Assembly: GCA_973895155.1 (NCBI GenBank)
Contig: OZ316891.1
Coordinates: 11,594,001-11,658,000 of the forward strand
DNA: 64,000 bases
Direction: 5' to 3'
Origin: Marsupella aquatica
Lineage: Eukaryota; Marchantiophyta
Both the position numbers and the translations under genes were made by a program. The notes beneath the pieces are model-generated. The model searched no databases. It was not told where the DNA came from and saw only the letters and a program-made list of their open reading frames with translations. Shown here one piece after another: positions 11,748 through 23,502 of this stretch. How positions within the stretch are numbered: the stretch's first letter is position 1; each line of letters opens with the position of its first letter.

Positions 11748-14700
11748 ATGACGTCAAACATGAAGATCCCAAAGTTTGATGGCACATATTTCCAAGTGTG
11801 GAAAAGAAAATTGACTTTGAGTTTCAAAGATGAGAAGCTGATGGGAATTGTTGATGGCACTAGCCCGAAGCCAACAATAACTCCAACGTACACCCCAATA
11901 AAAGATGAATTGGAAGAGTGGGATCACAAAGACAACAAGGCACTTCGAATTTTGACACAAGGCATGGAGAATTTATAAGCACATCATATCAGTAGTGCCA
12001 AGACTGTTGCGAAAGCATGGTCAACACTTCTCAACATGTTTGAAGCAAGTGATGCCATAACCAAGATGTATCTTCATGACAAGTTGGCCACTCTCAAGAT
12101 GAAGGAAGGAGAAAGCGTCATAAAGCATGTACATGCTTTTAAGAGGAATTTTGGAGCAACTTAATTAATGCAATGGGAGCACCAGTGTCAGATGAGGATG
12201 CACGATTGGCACTCATGAGGAGCATGCCTCAAAGTTGGAGGGGGGAAATTATTCCTCTAAGGAGGGATACAACTCTTACTCTTCCGTCCTTGATTGCATA
12301 TCTATTGCAAGAGGAAACGATGCAAAAAACAGAGGACTTGGCAGGGTTGACAACAACACTTTACATTGACTTAAGGCTAGGGTCGAAATCTACCATCTCA
12401 CAAGGTAGTAATTTTGGGAAGGCTAGCACCTCCCAAAAACCATGGAAGGAGAAAGCTTCCAAGATGAAATATCACTTTTGTAAACGGAAAGGACATTTTA
12501 TTCGCGACTGCAAAGCAAGGATAGCCAAGGAGGGAAATGATGCCAAGAAGATTCAAGCGAACTCAGTCATACATAAGTTGTATGTGGCATCAATTGGGAA
12601 TTTCGATGAAGGAGATTCAAGTTGGTATGTGGACACAACTGCATGCAACCCAACATATGGCGGATCATCGAGAAAACTTTGTGGAATACAAAGCTTGGGA
12701 TCATGCCCAAGTAGTGTATTTGGGAGATGAGTCGACCTTGCAGATTGCTGGAGTGGGAAGTGTTCCCATTAAACTCCATGATGGTTCAGTGAGGATGGTG
12801 GAAAAGGTGCTTCGTGTACCTTGTCTCACAAAGAACCTATTTTCAGTGAACCAACTTGATGAAGAAGGAGGAGAGGCTATCATCAAGAAAGGTTCATGTA
12901 CTTTGAAGAGTCCAACTGGCTCTATCATTAGTACTTTCTTTATTGTTAACAAGTTATATAAACTTGGTGTAACTGTAAGCCTCCACAGTGCAAATATTGC
13001 TATCACAACAAGTGGGGCGATGTGGCATAAAAGGCTTGGCCACATCAATGAAGCTAGAATGCAACAACTGCAAAACCACAACATGGTGGAAGGTATTGGT
13101 AAATTTGATGGAGTTTCTTTGTCTAATTGCGGAGCCTGTGCAAAGGCAAAGTCTACAAAGTTGAAATATCCGAAGGGTGGAAGATCAAAGATAATTGAAC
13201 TTCTTGCCTTAGTTCATTCAGATATTTGTGGCTCAGTTCGCACTGCCACTCATTCAGGCTATGTCTACTTTATCACATTCATTGATGATTTCTCGAGATA
13301 TTGTACCATATATCTCTTGAGGCACAAGTCAGAAGCCTTTGAGAAATTCAAAGAGTATAAAGCTCTTGCAGAAACACAAACCGACAAAAAGGTTAAGGTG
13401 TTGCAGTCTGACAATGGAGGAGAGTACAAGTCGACAACCTTTGACCTATTTTGCAAGGAACATGGGATTGCAAGGCAATTTACAGTTGCAGAGACTCCTC
13501 AACAAAATGGAGTAGCTGAGAGAAAGAATAGAACACTAGTGGAGACAGTTCTATCCTTGTTGAATCATTCAGGTCTATCTCGATCCTATTGGGGGGAAGC
13601 TATTCATATAGCTAATTACCTTCAAAATCAAACACCCACAAAAGCACTAGATGCCGACAAGACACCATATGAGCTTTGGTATGGGAGAAAACCAAACTTG
13701 TCACATCTCAGGGTTTTTGGATGTAGAGCACATCTTAACATCAACAAAAACCATCGAGGAAAGCTTGACAATCATGCCGAAGATTGTATTTTTTTGGGAT
13801 ATCCAGAAGACTCCACATCAAGAGATGTCTATAGGGTTCAACGAACAACCGATCGCAAGGTGATTGTGGCAAGAGATGTTCGATTTAAAGAAGACCAGCC
13901 CGGTGGAAAAGGCCCAGTTACTTCAGAGTTGGATGATCCGATGCTATTTGAACTTCCAATAGCACTAGCACCAACACCAACTCCAGTGGGAGCACCAGCA
14001 CTAGCACCAGTGGGAGCACCGGCTTTAGCTCAAGTCGGAGCTAATGCACCTGATGTTAGAGAAGAGGCTACTAAAATTTCAGGCACATCTACTTCAAGAG
14101 GACCACAACCAAGTAGTCCACTACCACGATCCAGGTCCACAGAATCATTTGCAACATATTTTGATGAATTTGAAGGTTCGATAGAAGATGATGCCTCTAC
14201 TCACGTTGAATTCTCAGAACCTGAATTTGGAAGGGGAAAGAGGAAGAAGATACCAACGAGGAGATATGGTTTTGACTCTGATTCAGCCATTGTGGCCTTA
14301 GTGATTGAATCTGGTCCAAGAATGGTGGAACCTACTTCTTTGAAGGAGGCACTTACAAGACCAGATGCAGAGGCAATGGAGGAAAGCCATTAATGATGAG
14401 TTAGACTCATTGAAGAAAAACAACACATGGACCATAGTCAAGCTTCCTCAAAATTGAAAGGTGATGGCTGCAAGTGGGTTTTCAAGTTGAAGTACAACCC
14501 GAATGGAAGCATTGCAAGATACAAAGCTAGACTTGTAGCCAAAGGCTATTCTCAAGTCTATGGGGTTGATTACTTGGATATTTTTTCACCAGTAGTGAAA
14601 ATCATATCTATAAGGCTCATTCTATCCTTGGTGGCCTTTTATGACCTTGAGGCCATCCTTTTAGATGTGAAGACATCATTCCTGAATGGTATACTCACGA

Positions 14701-15893
14701 AACCAATCTACATGGAGTTGCCTGAAGGATTAGAGTAGTTGGAGAAAATTCTTGACCCTGAAATGGTATGTCTCCTATTGAGGGCATTATATGGCCTCAA
14801 GCAATCCTCTAGGTTATGGTATAAGAGGATTGACACTTTCTTGTTAAACATTGGCTTTAGAAAGTGCGTAGCTGACTCAAATGTGTACTATTATGAGTCA
14901 GGAGGAAACTTTGTGATATTAGCTCTATATGTTGATGATTGCATACTTGCAAGCAATGACACCAACATATTAGCTAAAGTCAAAATGACACTCATGAAGG
15001 AATTCGAGATGAGTGACTTAGGCAATATACATAATTGCCTTGGTATGGAAATCTCCCACAACAGAGAATAGGGTTGGCTCAAGATGTCTCAAGAGAGATA
15101 CATCTTGGACAAATTAAGCACTTTCAACATGGAGAATTGCAAGGCAGTGCATACTCCAGTTGAGTTGGGCTTAAAGCTAAGCAAGGAGGATAGCCCACAA
15201 ACTGAAGATGAAAAGTTACAGATGGAGACTGTACCATACCAGAATGCAGTTGGAAGCCTCATGTGGGCTATGATCTGCACAAGGCCTGACTTATCCTATG
15301 TAGTTGGATCAGTGGCACAATTCATGTCCAATCCAGGTCCAAAGCATTGGATGACTGTGAAGCGAATTTTTCGGTACTTGAAGGGCACATCAAGTATGGG
15401 TTTGGTGTATAAAAGATCAGAATCTTTTATTCCCTTACATGGATATACTGATGCTGATTGGGGAGGAGATATTGACACAAGAAGATCAACCTCTGGTTAT
15501 TGTTTCATGCTCTCAGGTGCAGTAGTGAGTTGGGCAAGCAAAAAGCAAAAATCTGTAGCCTTGTCTAGCACCAAAGCAGAGTACATGGCCTTATCAAAGG
15601 CACGCACTGAGATAGTATGGTTGAAAAGACTTCTTGGAGACTTGCATCATCAGCAAGCAAGAGCCGTTATTCATTGTGATAATCAAAGTGCTCTTAGCTT
15701 ACTTGAAGCGTCTCGGCTTCATGATAGGAGCAAGCACATTGATATTCAATATCACTTTAGTAGAGAACTAGTTGATAGTGGTGAAATAGAAGTAATCTAT
15801 TGTCCCACTGAGGAAATGGCAGCGGACATTCTCACCAAAGGACTTCCAAAAGACAAACACATTTATTTGAGAAAAATGCTAGGGCTTTATTAG
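11748..15893 (+). pseudogene. E6 gag-pol polyprotein, several stops and frameshifts
   Basis: The ATG at 11748 opens a gag (MKIPKFDGTYFQVWKRKL). A TAA follows at 11976-11978, small indels occur near 12140-12170, and there is a zinc knuckle whose first Cys is Tyr (KYHFCKRKGHFIRDC). A frameshift near 12650 leads into protease and integrase (12537-14393): HHCC zinc finger, DDE residues in HSDICG, SDNGGEY and QQNGVAERKNR. A Pro/Ala-rich linker follows. Near 14382-14455 two more shifts occur before the reverse transcriptase (DVKTSFLNG, LYVDDCILASND). In-frame stops lie at about 14738 and 15071. RNase H (DADWGGDIDTRRST, TKAEYMAL, HCDNQSAL) reads cleanly to 15893. Catalytic residues are kept, but the gene cannot be translated whole. 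Confidence 0.92.
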
Positions 15894-15921
15894 AGTTCTA
15901 ATTTAGTCACTAAAGTGGGAG

Positions 15922-16217
15922 TATTAGAAAAGGTTCAATTGGTAGGCCACCGTCCAAAGTGGTAGGCCACCGTCCTAAGTGGTAGGCCACCGTCCTTAGT
16001 TGTGGGCCACCGTCCTAAATTAGTGACTTAAATTAGACCATGAGGTGAACTATGTTATAGGCACATGTGAGGGAATGTGTAACATGAGAGAATACACAAG
16101 ATTCTCATTTGACTTGACCTGGTATCCAAGGGGATGCCACTCCATGTATAAAACCTCTCACTACTCAATGACATACACACCGCATTTCTATATTCTTGGG
16201 CTCATGGATTTCTAACA
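15922..16217 (+). repeat. E6 3' LTR
   Basis: 296 bp, beginning TATTAGAAAAGG and ending TTCTAACA like the 5' LTR, with four instead of five copies of the 20-bp GGCCACCGTCC unit. Confidence 0.9.
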
Positions 16218-16911
16218 AGATGTGTTGGCTCGTCCTCCCTTCCCTTCTTTTAAAACAAATGCCTTGGGCTTGGGCCCAGCCCTAGCCTCCCAAAAGAAAA
16301 AATGACTTAGTCAGGAAGTGCCCCTGACTGATGCCCATCCGGGAGTCCACAAGAAAACTAATTTTAGTCTCCTCTAAAAACGTGCCCAGCCCCATAGGAT
16401 TGGGGTTTTAATTTTTCTTTTATTTTCCCTCCTTCCCCTTCCTTGGCCTGTTCCTAGAATCCGTCTAATGCTCTCCCCAAAGGCATGAGGCCCTATGGGG
16501 ATCCTCCTCCTGCTCCTTCTTGCTGCCCCCAACTTTACCTTGGGCTTGCCTCCCCATGGCACGAGGCCCTATGGGAATCCTTCTTTGATTAGTTTTGTTA
16601 TTAATGAGGTTTTAAACCCCCCTAAAGCCCCCAACTTTAAACTAAACTGGGCCCCCCACAAGGATCTCCATACCCGGGGTCCCAAAAATTAATTTGTGGT
16701 ACCCCTTTAAGATGCCCAATTTTATTCCCTCCCCCCGGGACGAAAAGCCAGGAAACCACGAACTTAGGAAAACACTAAAAAATAAAAATAAATTACTGTC
16801 CAAATCCAAGGGCTCCACCCTCTATGCACCATGACCTTATAATGGCATCAGTAACTTAGTTATGTTAAAGAAAAATATATAGTAACCATAGGGTATGCAC
16901 ATCTGGCTTAT

Positions 16912-17530
16912 TTACAAAGAAAACCTCATTAAACAGCTAATGTTGGGCTTCGGCCTCGGTGACATTGTCACAACTGCCTTCTCATAAGGAATCTTAGCCA
17001 TCAGACCTTTCTCCACAGCATCTGTAGGAGAGAAAGCCGATGATAACTTGAAATGTGAAGCTAAAGGAATACTTATTGGCTTACAGTTTTCCATGTTGAA
17101 TCGTGCAAGTACTTTCCCCGCATACTGGCCTTGACTCAAGCACAACTGTCCAGTATCAGAGTTCCTAAAAATATCCATCCCTAAGATCCTCTTGGCCTTA
17201 CCAAGATCCTTCATCCTGAATTCAACACTCAATTTTGCCTTGAGACTGTCAACCTCAAATTGATCTTTAGTCACAATCAGCATGTCATCCACATAGATCA
17301 CGAGAATGATGAAACCAAACACATCATTCTTGACTGATTTCGTATACACACAAGGATCATACACCATCCTTGTAAAACCTTGAGCAAACATAAAATCATC
17401 AAACCGCTTGTTTCACTGTCTGGGAGATTGCTTCAATCCATACAAGGACTTGAGCAATCTGCAAACTAAATTCTCTTGGCCTTTCTTTATAAAGCCTAGT
17501 GACTGTCTCATGAAGATCATCTCTTCCAAG
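16912..17530 (-). pseudogene. E2 pol remnant: reverse transcriptase 3' half
   Basis: On - the coding reads LEEMIFMRQSLGF, LLKSLYGLKQSPRQ, then DPCVYTKSVKNDVFGF, the catalytic motif VIYVDDMLIVTKD and FRMKDLGKAKRILGMDI. The real E2 sequence is 16973-17530; bases 16912-16972 belong to E5. A stop (TGA) interrupts after SPRQ. The left edge joins 9419 when E5 is removed, and the right edge joins 19540 when E3 is removed. Confidence 0.9.
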
Positions 17531-19539
17531 TGTGACGGGGTCCCCATCTCGAAAAATCACCATTAGGTGTTATTGGCAAGATGCATGTAAATAAATAAGC
17601 CAATATACACAAGAGTTTTCCAATTTCTTAAAAGTTAATCATCCCGGTGTGTGTTCATGTCGCGCTGGAGGGCCGGAGCTATTTAAACCCGAGAGGAACT
17701 ATTTTTTTAATTGACCCTTTGCTCTCTTGGGTCTTGTCGTTGTGGGAGAAGAAAATTAGGCATCTTAAGGGGATACCACCAATTAATATTTGGAGACCCC
17801 GGCAGTTTTTCTTGGCCCCGGTGTAATATGGCGGAGTCAGCTAGGGAGGAGGATCCCGCAAGCCGTGGAGCACCAGATGGAGTCAGTCGGGGAGGAGGAG
17901 CCCGCGAGCCGTAGGGCGGGCCGTAGGGCGCTAGGTGGAGGGCCCAAAGTAAGGCTGCGTGCCCGCAAGTTGGGAGGCAGCAGGCGCGAGACAGAGGGCC
18001 GCCCCGGGAGTAGCGAGCCCTGGGAGTAGCGAGCCCCGGCAGGAGAAGGCAAGCAGGAGTAAAAGCTCCCACGAGTGGGGTAGTAGGCGCAAGGAGGAGG
18101 CCGTAAGCCGGGAGTAACTCACCCAAGTGCCGAAAGCAAATGCATTTTCTTTCCCACACCTCATTGCGGAAAGCTCTCGACATATCTCCCTGTTTTTTTT
18201 GAAGTATTCCCTTGGCGCTTGGCTTGGAGAGCTATGAAATTTGATTGAGATCTTGTGATGATAGCAACAGTGGCAGCATTGGGTGACTTTTGGGAATTGA
18301 GAGTGGTTCTTGATCGGGAGATGGGGAGCCTCTGGCCAGGCCCCGGGAAGGACTCCCCCGGCAAGGAGAATAGTAGGTGTTACACCCACATCAGCGGAGA
18401 GTGCCGGCAGTGAGGATTCCTGGGGGTGGAGTCCCAGTTCCGTGAGTGAGTCGGGGGAAGACTAGTGAGGCGTACGGACGTTGGTCGTACGGATTTTGAA
18501 TTATGCAACACCTTGGATGAGGGGAATCACGGGCTTGTTGGAAGGAGCTCAAGGAGCTAATTCTGGCAAGGTGTGGCACGCCCAGAACGGAGTCAGGATG
18601 AAGAAGTTATGAGCTCGGGCGTATTACGGATTCAAACATTCGTAACTTGGTCGTCCGGAGTCCGTTTACGGATTCGTGATCAGGAGGAGCAGAGTTATCT
18701 AGGGCCCCCCTCAGGGGAGTAGTTCAAAATGGTTGAGGGTTTTGACCTTGAGTGGCCCCCTCACTTCCCCGTGACTACCAAGTGCGATTGGCATCGTCGA
18801 AGGCACCGACGGTCCCATAGTTAGATTAGGGTGTTAGAAGCATGTGTGTGCCACATGTTTTAATTAGGTTAGGGATTCCTTGTGGAAGGGTTTTTTGCGG
18901 CGCCGCTAGGGTAGCCGCCATCGTTGACCCCGTAAGGGGTGCTTTGGTGTGTTTTTTCAGTATTTAGGGGGAGAGCCCCGGAGTAGTGGGGGGGAACTCA
19001 GTCTAGTGTTTGCTTAGGGAAGTTAGCTCATAGCCAGAAGAGGGAATCAAGCCAGAGTAGTGAGGTAGAGGTGTAGCACCTGCCCCAGTGAGGCAGTAGT
19101 TGGGCAGACGGCAGGAGGCCGGGTTGTCCTTGCAATGTGTTATGACGTTTTGCCAAAAGATATGGATTTGGTTTGATTCCTCAAGTTTTGGTGTGGCGTT
19201 ATCTTTTCTGGTTCACGATTGTGTTCTTTCCCCAAGAAGTGTCTAAGGAATACTTGCATGGATTGGTCGACCATATGAGTAGGGGGTGGTGACAGCACTC
19301 CACCAGCGACCAGTAGGAGTGTGTGTGTGGCGTAGTGCATGAGACTTGATCAAAAGTAGCGGGACTAGTCGGTAGACTTGATCAAAAACTACATTTCCGG
19401 GAGCGGAAATAAACATACTCATCCTACATGCAATAGAATCCTAATAGCGTCCCTCCACGTTCCTGTCATACGATAACAAACAATTTTAGTAGGAGTAAAT
19501 ACGTATTTGTCGTGTAAATCATTTGATAAGCAGGTGACA
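17531..19539. mobile_element. E3: solo-LTR-like element, same family as E5
   Basis: 2009 bp, beginning TGTGACGGGG and ending AGGTGACA, with perfect 5-bp duplications CCAAG at 17526-17530 and 19540-19544. No coding capacity is recognised; the GC-rich open frames around 17700-18380 look fortuitous. Its reverse complement aligns with E5 from end to end with gaps, so the two are copies of one family in opposite orientation. The most economical reading is a solo LTR left by recombination between two long LTRs. Confidence 0.82.
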
Positions 19540-19569
19540 CCAAGTTGCCATAGAGAAAAGCAGTAACAA

Positions 19570-20044
19570 TGTTGAGCATAGACGACGATCGCAACGGCAA
19601 GCCCATGAACCATCCAACGCACAATAGTCGACACAAGAGATACGTGGTTCACCTCCTTGAGGCTACGTCCACGGGAACACACAAGAGAGCTTTACTGAAC
19701 TCTAAGCCCGTCGGCTATACCGAGTCTCCACAGTGTAAGCTCTCCCTATCTCTCAAGTGGCTCCATAACAATGAGCCTTGGTTCTACCTCTCCAAGCACA
19801 CATGCCTCTTATGATATAGTGTGCAACTTAGTTGTACCTAACCACATAGTTGTACCTAACCACATAGTTGTACCTAATCACGTAGTTGTACCTAACCACA
19901 TAGTTGTACCTAATCACGTAGTTGTACCTAACCACATAGTTGTACCTAATCACGTAGTTGTACCTAACCACGTAGTTGTACCAACCCACGTTGTTGTACC
20001 AACCACGTCATACCTAACCTAGACGTAAGAGTAAATACCCAACA
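19570..20044 (-). repeat. E1 3' LTR with 18-bp minisatellite
   Basis: 475 bp, TG...CA, identical to 25689-26163. At 19832-19975 it holds eight tandem 18-bp units of the type TTGTACCTAAYCACRTAG, followed by degenerate copies to about 20010. Confidence 0.95.
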
Positions 20045-20235
20045 ATCTTCCCCTTGACTCTGGTCTAGGGGAGAGTAATACTGCCAATGTATATGATCCC
20101 TCAGCGGGAAGTTCTGGACAGAAACCAAACCGGTTTCCCTCTCTAACTAGAGCAAACCAGAACTAAGCCGTAGCCTAATACATAGGAATGAGGAAGAGCA
20201 TATATCAGTAATTACAATGAATGTTTAAGAAAACT

Positions 20236-23200
20236 CTACTTGTGATGCAATTGCAAAACCTGCAATACGTCACGGTGTCTAGAGAAACTCTCCAAAGGAA
20301 TCACTTTGGTAAATGCGTCAGCCGGGTTGAGTTTACCATCAATCTTGACTAGCTCAAACAAATTATCAGACACAGCCTGCCTGATAAAATGGTACCTGAC
20401 GTCAATGTGCTTCACTCTGCTGTCCATCACCTGGTTCACAGCAAGGTGGAGCGCACTTTGACTATCACAATGGAGCTTCACATTCCCCTGTGGCAATCCC
20501 ATTTCAGTGATAAGTCTATCCAACCAAATCGCTTCCTTTGCTGCTTCCGCAGCTGCAACATACTCCGCTTCTGTAGTAGACTGAGCAATACACTTCTGCA
20601 AAGTAGACCTCCAACTTATGCATCCACCGCCAAGTGTGAACACGTATCCTGTTGTTGATCTCCTTCGGTCCAAATCTTGTCCATAGTCAGAATCTACATA
20701 GCCAATCAATGATCTAGCATTCTTTGCATTCGCATCAAATAAAAGACCATGATCCACGGTACCCTTCAAGTACCTGATAATCCACTTCACTGCTTCCCAG
20801 TGTACCTTCCCTGGATTCGACATGTACCTGCTCACCTTGCCCATAGCCATGGCAAGATCAGGTCTAGTGCAAGTCATCAAATACATGAGACTCCCCACTG
20901 CCTTGTCATATGGAACCTTTGACATCAACCCCTTCTCTGTGTCATCCGTAGGACAGAACGCTGATGATAACTTGAAGTGTGGAGCCAACGGGGTACTTAC
21001 TGGCTTGCTATTCTCCATGTTGAACCTTGCAATTACCTTCCTCGCATAACTGCTCTGCGTCAACCATAGCTTGCCAGCCTCCAAGTCCCTACTGATCTCC
21101 ATACCCAAAATCCTCTTAGCTGGCCCTAAGTCCTTCATCTTAAACTCTGCACTAAGCAGTGCCTTGAGCTTAACAATCTCAGACCTATCCTTGGCTGCAA
21201 TTAGCATGTCATCCACATAAAGTACTAAAACAATGAACCCAAAGACAACATTCTTCACCGGTTTCAAATACACACAAGGGTCAAATACACTTCTGTGAAA
21301 ACCTTGTGACCGAATCCAATCGTCAAACCGCTTGTTCCACTGTCTTGGTGACTGCTTCAACCCATACAAGGATTTCAGCAATCTGCAAACCAATTCCTCC
21401 TGTCCTCTCTTCACAAAACCTAGCGGTTGTCTCATGAAGATCACCTCTTCCAATGTGCCATAGAGGAAAGCTGTGACAACATCCATCTGATCTAGGAGCA
21501 GACCAAACATTACAACAAGTACACACAATAGTCGTATTGTAGAGTACTTAGCAACTGGTGAGAAGACCTCATTGTAATCCACACCTTTCTCTTGTGTGAA
21601 TCCCTTTGCTACCAATCTAGCCTTGTAGACCTTCGATCCACCTCCTATGGAATTATCCTTCAGCTTGTAAATCCACTTGTTGTCCACCACTTGCTGACCC
21701 TTAGGCAGCTTAACAAGCTCCCAAGTTTTGTTGTCCTTTAGTGACTGCATCTCCGTTTGCATTGCTGCAGTCCACTTCTGCTTCTCCTTTGAAGCACTTG
21801 CCTCATGAAATGAAGAAGGTTCTCCTTCTTCCAAAATTAACGCATCACCCTCATCATCAGCTGTAAAATCATCCTCTTGCAGTTGAGATGAATCAACCCA
21901 CTGTCCATACCTTGATGGAGCGCGTACAGTGCGACCAGATGTTCTTCTAGCCGATGACTCCGGTTGATCTGCGTGTGCTGGTACAATTTGAAGCTCAACA
22001 GCATCCACTTGCTGCTCACCAGCATCAACAAACTCCTCTGGTTCCTCTGGCACAGGAACCAGCTCCATAATTGGAGCAACTCCTTCTCTCCGGTCATGCA
22101 CCTCATAACCAATCTCCCCCTCAACGAGATCCGGGATAGGAGATTTTCCTTTGTCAGTACGGGAGACCTGAGTATTCTCCCCCTCCTTCAATAATCTGGA
22201 TTCATTGAAGGAAACATCCCTACTGACAACGAGCTTACAGGCAATAGGATCCCATAGCCTATAGGCTTTCACACCACTCTGGTACCCAAGAAAAACACAT
22301 TTCCTGGAGGTAGGATCCAACTTGGTCCTATTCTGCTTTGGTGTGAGAGCATATGCATCACTTCCAAAAATTACCAAGCCATGATAGTCTGCTTGCCGCT
22401 TATAGCGCATCTCAAACGGTGTTTTGAAATTGATAGCACTAGAAGGAGAAAGATTTACCAAATAAGCTGCGGTATTGACAGCTTCTGCCCAAAATTCTTG
22501 TGGTAAACCTGATTGGCTTAACATACTCCGTGACCGCTCCAACAGTGTCCGATTGAGCCTCTCAGCGACACCATTCTGCTGCGGAGTATAAACTGTGGTG
22601 AGATGGCGAGTTATCCCCTGTTCTGAACAGTACTCTTCAAATTCCATTGAAGTGTACTCCCCGCCGTTGTCTGACCTCAGACTCTTCACCCTTGTATCCA
22701 AACACTTGATCGTGTTTCCAGTCTGATTCTCCACCTGGGCCTTCCACTTCTTAAAAATGGACAAGACATCAGACTTATGCGTCATGAAATAAATCCACAC
22801 AAATCTTGAGTAATCATCAATAAATGATACATAGTACAACTTTCCAGAGTGTAAGGGAGTCGGGGATGGACCCCACACGTCACTATGTATGTACTCAAGA
22901 ACCGCTTTGGAATGATGAGTTCCAACACCAAAAGCACGACGATGCTGCTTTCCAAGAATGCAATGCTCACAAAACTCTAATTTACAAGATTGCAAATCAG
23001 AAATGAGTCCATTCTTCCGTAAGATAGCCAAACCCTTCTCACTCATGTGGCCTAGCCACAGTTGAGTCATCTCCTCGTGAGACTTGGTTACATTGGCCTC
23101 TCCACATACAGTATTGCCCTGTAACACATACAAATTCTTTTGTCTACTCCCCTTCAAAATCACTGTCTCTCCCGACCTGACTTGAAGTTCACCATCAATA

Positions 23201-23499
23201 ACGCTCCATTGATGACCATTTGAATCCAACACACCGAGTGAAATCAGATTCTTACGCATGCCAGGTACATACCTGACTCCGGACACTGTGCGCACAGCGC
23301 CATCAAACATTTGAATCTTCACAGACCCAATTCCCTCAATTTGACAGGAGTGATCATTTCCCATCAGAACTGAACCGTTTGAAATAGAGTAAGAACTGAA
23401 AAACTCACGAATGTAACAAATATGAAAAGAGCAAGCACAATCAAGAATCCACACATCATCTGCTCTCCTAGATGACGTGCACAGGGCATACCCCCGGCT
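20236..23499 (-). CDS. E1 Pol: protease, integrase, reverse transcriptase, RNase H
   Basis: Open for 1087 codons directly after the gag stop at 23500-23502 and in the same frame, with no ATG near its start, so it most likely depends on gag translation. Order: protease (WILDCACSFHIC), integrase zinc finger, DDE core (HSDVWGPSP, SDNGGEY, QQNGVAERLNR), acidic linker, reverse transcriptase (DVVTAFLYG, VLYVDDMLIAAKD), RNase H (YVDSDYGQDLDRRRSTTGY, STTEAEYVAAAEA, HCDSQSAL). Two oddities: the protease active site reads D-C-A where the E2 copy has D-S-A, and the integrase finger reads LWLGHMSEKG where E2 has LWHFRLGHMSEKG, an in-frame 9-bp loss that removes the first zinc-binding His. The frame is intact but these enzymes may be weak or dead. 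Confidence 0.93.
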   Translation of the reverse strand, partial: SRGYALCTSSRRADDVWILDCACSFHICYIREFFSSYSISNGSVLMGNDHSCQIEGIGSVKIQMFDGAVRTVSGVRYVPGMRKNLISLGVLDSNGHQWSVIDGELQVRSGETVILKGSRQKNLYVLQGNTVCGEANVTKSHEEMTQLWLGHMSEKGLAILRKNGLISDLQSCKLEFCEHCILGKQHRRAFGVGTHHSKAVLEYIHSDVWGPSPTPLHSGKLYYVSFIDDYSRFVWIYFMTHKSDVLSIFKKWKAQVENQTGNTIKCLDTRVKSLRSDNGGEYTSMEFEEYCSEQGITRHLTTVYTPQQNGVAERLNRTLLERSRSMLSQSGLPQEFWAEAVNTAAYLVNLSPSSAINFKTPFEMRYKRQADYHGLVIFGSDAYALTPKQNRTKLDPTSRKCVFLGYQSGVKAYRLWDPIACKLVVSRDVSFNESRLLKEGENTQVSRTDKGKSPIPDLVEGEIGYEVHDRREGVAPIMELVPVPEEPEEFVDAGEQQVDAVELQIVPAHADQPESSARRTSGRTVRAPSRYGQWVDSSQLQEDDFTADDEGDALILEEGEPSSFHEASASKEKQKWTAAMQTEMQSLKDNKTWELVKLPKGQQVVDNKWIYKLKDNSIGGGSKVYKARLVAKGFTQEKGVDYNEVFSPVAKYSTIRLLCVLVVMFGLLLDQMDVVTAFLYGTLEEVIFMRQPLGFVKRGQEELVCRLLKSLYGLKQSPRQWNKRFDDWIRSQGFHRSVFDPCVYLKPVKNVVFGFIVLVLYVDDMLIAAKDRSEIVKLKALLSAEFKMKDLGPAKRILGMEISRDLEAGKLWLTQSSYARKVIARFNMENSKPVSTPLAPHFKLSSAFCPTDDTEKGLMSKVPYDKAVGSLMYLMTCTRPDLAMAMGKVSRYMSNPGKVHWEAVKWIIRYLKGTVDHGLLFDANAKNARSLIGYVDSDYGQDLDRRRSTTGYVFTLGGGCISWRSTLQKCIAQSTTEAEYVAAAEAAKEAIWLDRLITEMGLPQGNVKLHCDSQSALHLAVNQVMDSRVKHIDVRYHFIRQAVSDNLFELVKIDGKLNPADAFTKVIPLESFSRHRDVLQVLQLHHK

Positions 23500-23502
23500 T
23501 CA
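23500..23502 (-). other. in-frame UGA between E1 gag and pol
   Basis: The only stop in an otherwise open 1432-codon gag-pol frame. Upstream residues DLLNDEYVL and downstream SRGYAL align with the E2 copy (DLLDDDDYVL, stop, CQGFAL), which has TGA at the same point (28142-28144) and the same 16-codon distance to the Trp of the protease WILD motif. Candidate readthrough site. Confidence 0.75.

Larger units (their letters stand above)
10908..16217 (+). mobile_element. E6: Copia (TNT1/Tork-like) element inside E5
   Basis: A 5.3-kb element with LTRs at 10908-11222 and 15922-16217, an initiator-Met PBS directly after the 5' LTR, degenerate gag-pol at 11748-15893, and a purine-rich tract AAAGTGGGAG at 15912-15921 before the 3' LTR. 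Flanks read AGATA on the left (10903-10907) and AGATG on the right (16218-16222), a 5-bp duplication with one mismatch. LTRs begin TATTAG rather than TGTTAG. They differ at roughly 16 positions plus one 20-bp repeat unit, so insertion is not recent. Confidence 0.9.
9420..16972. mobile_element. E5: solo-LTR-like element, split by E6
   Basis: Starts TGTCGTCTGTTATC and ends ACATTGTCACA, with perfect 5-bp duplications ACTGC at 9415-9419 and 16973-16977. Excluding nested E6 it is about 2.24 kb and carries no recognisable ORF. It is homologous to E3 in the opposite orientation, for example around the shared blocks GTGGAGGGACGCTATT and TTTTGATCAAGTCTACCGAC. TG...CA ends, a 5-bp duplication and no internal genes fit a long solo LTR, probably of a Ty3-type or non-autonomous family. 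The family itself I do not recognise. Confidence 0.8.

Noticed and set aside
17707-18389. Long GC-rich open frames inside E3
   Set aside because: Overlapping frames on both strands with low-complexity composition; no homology.
19771-20022. Open frame of VVPNH repeats in the E1 LTR (also at 25890-26141)
   Set aside because: It is the 18-bp minisatellite read in a frame divisible by three; a non-coding LTR repeat.
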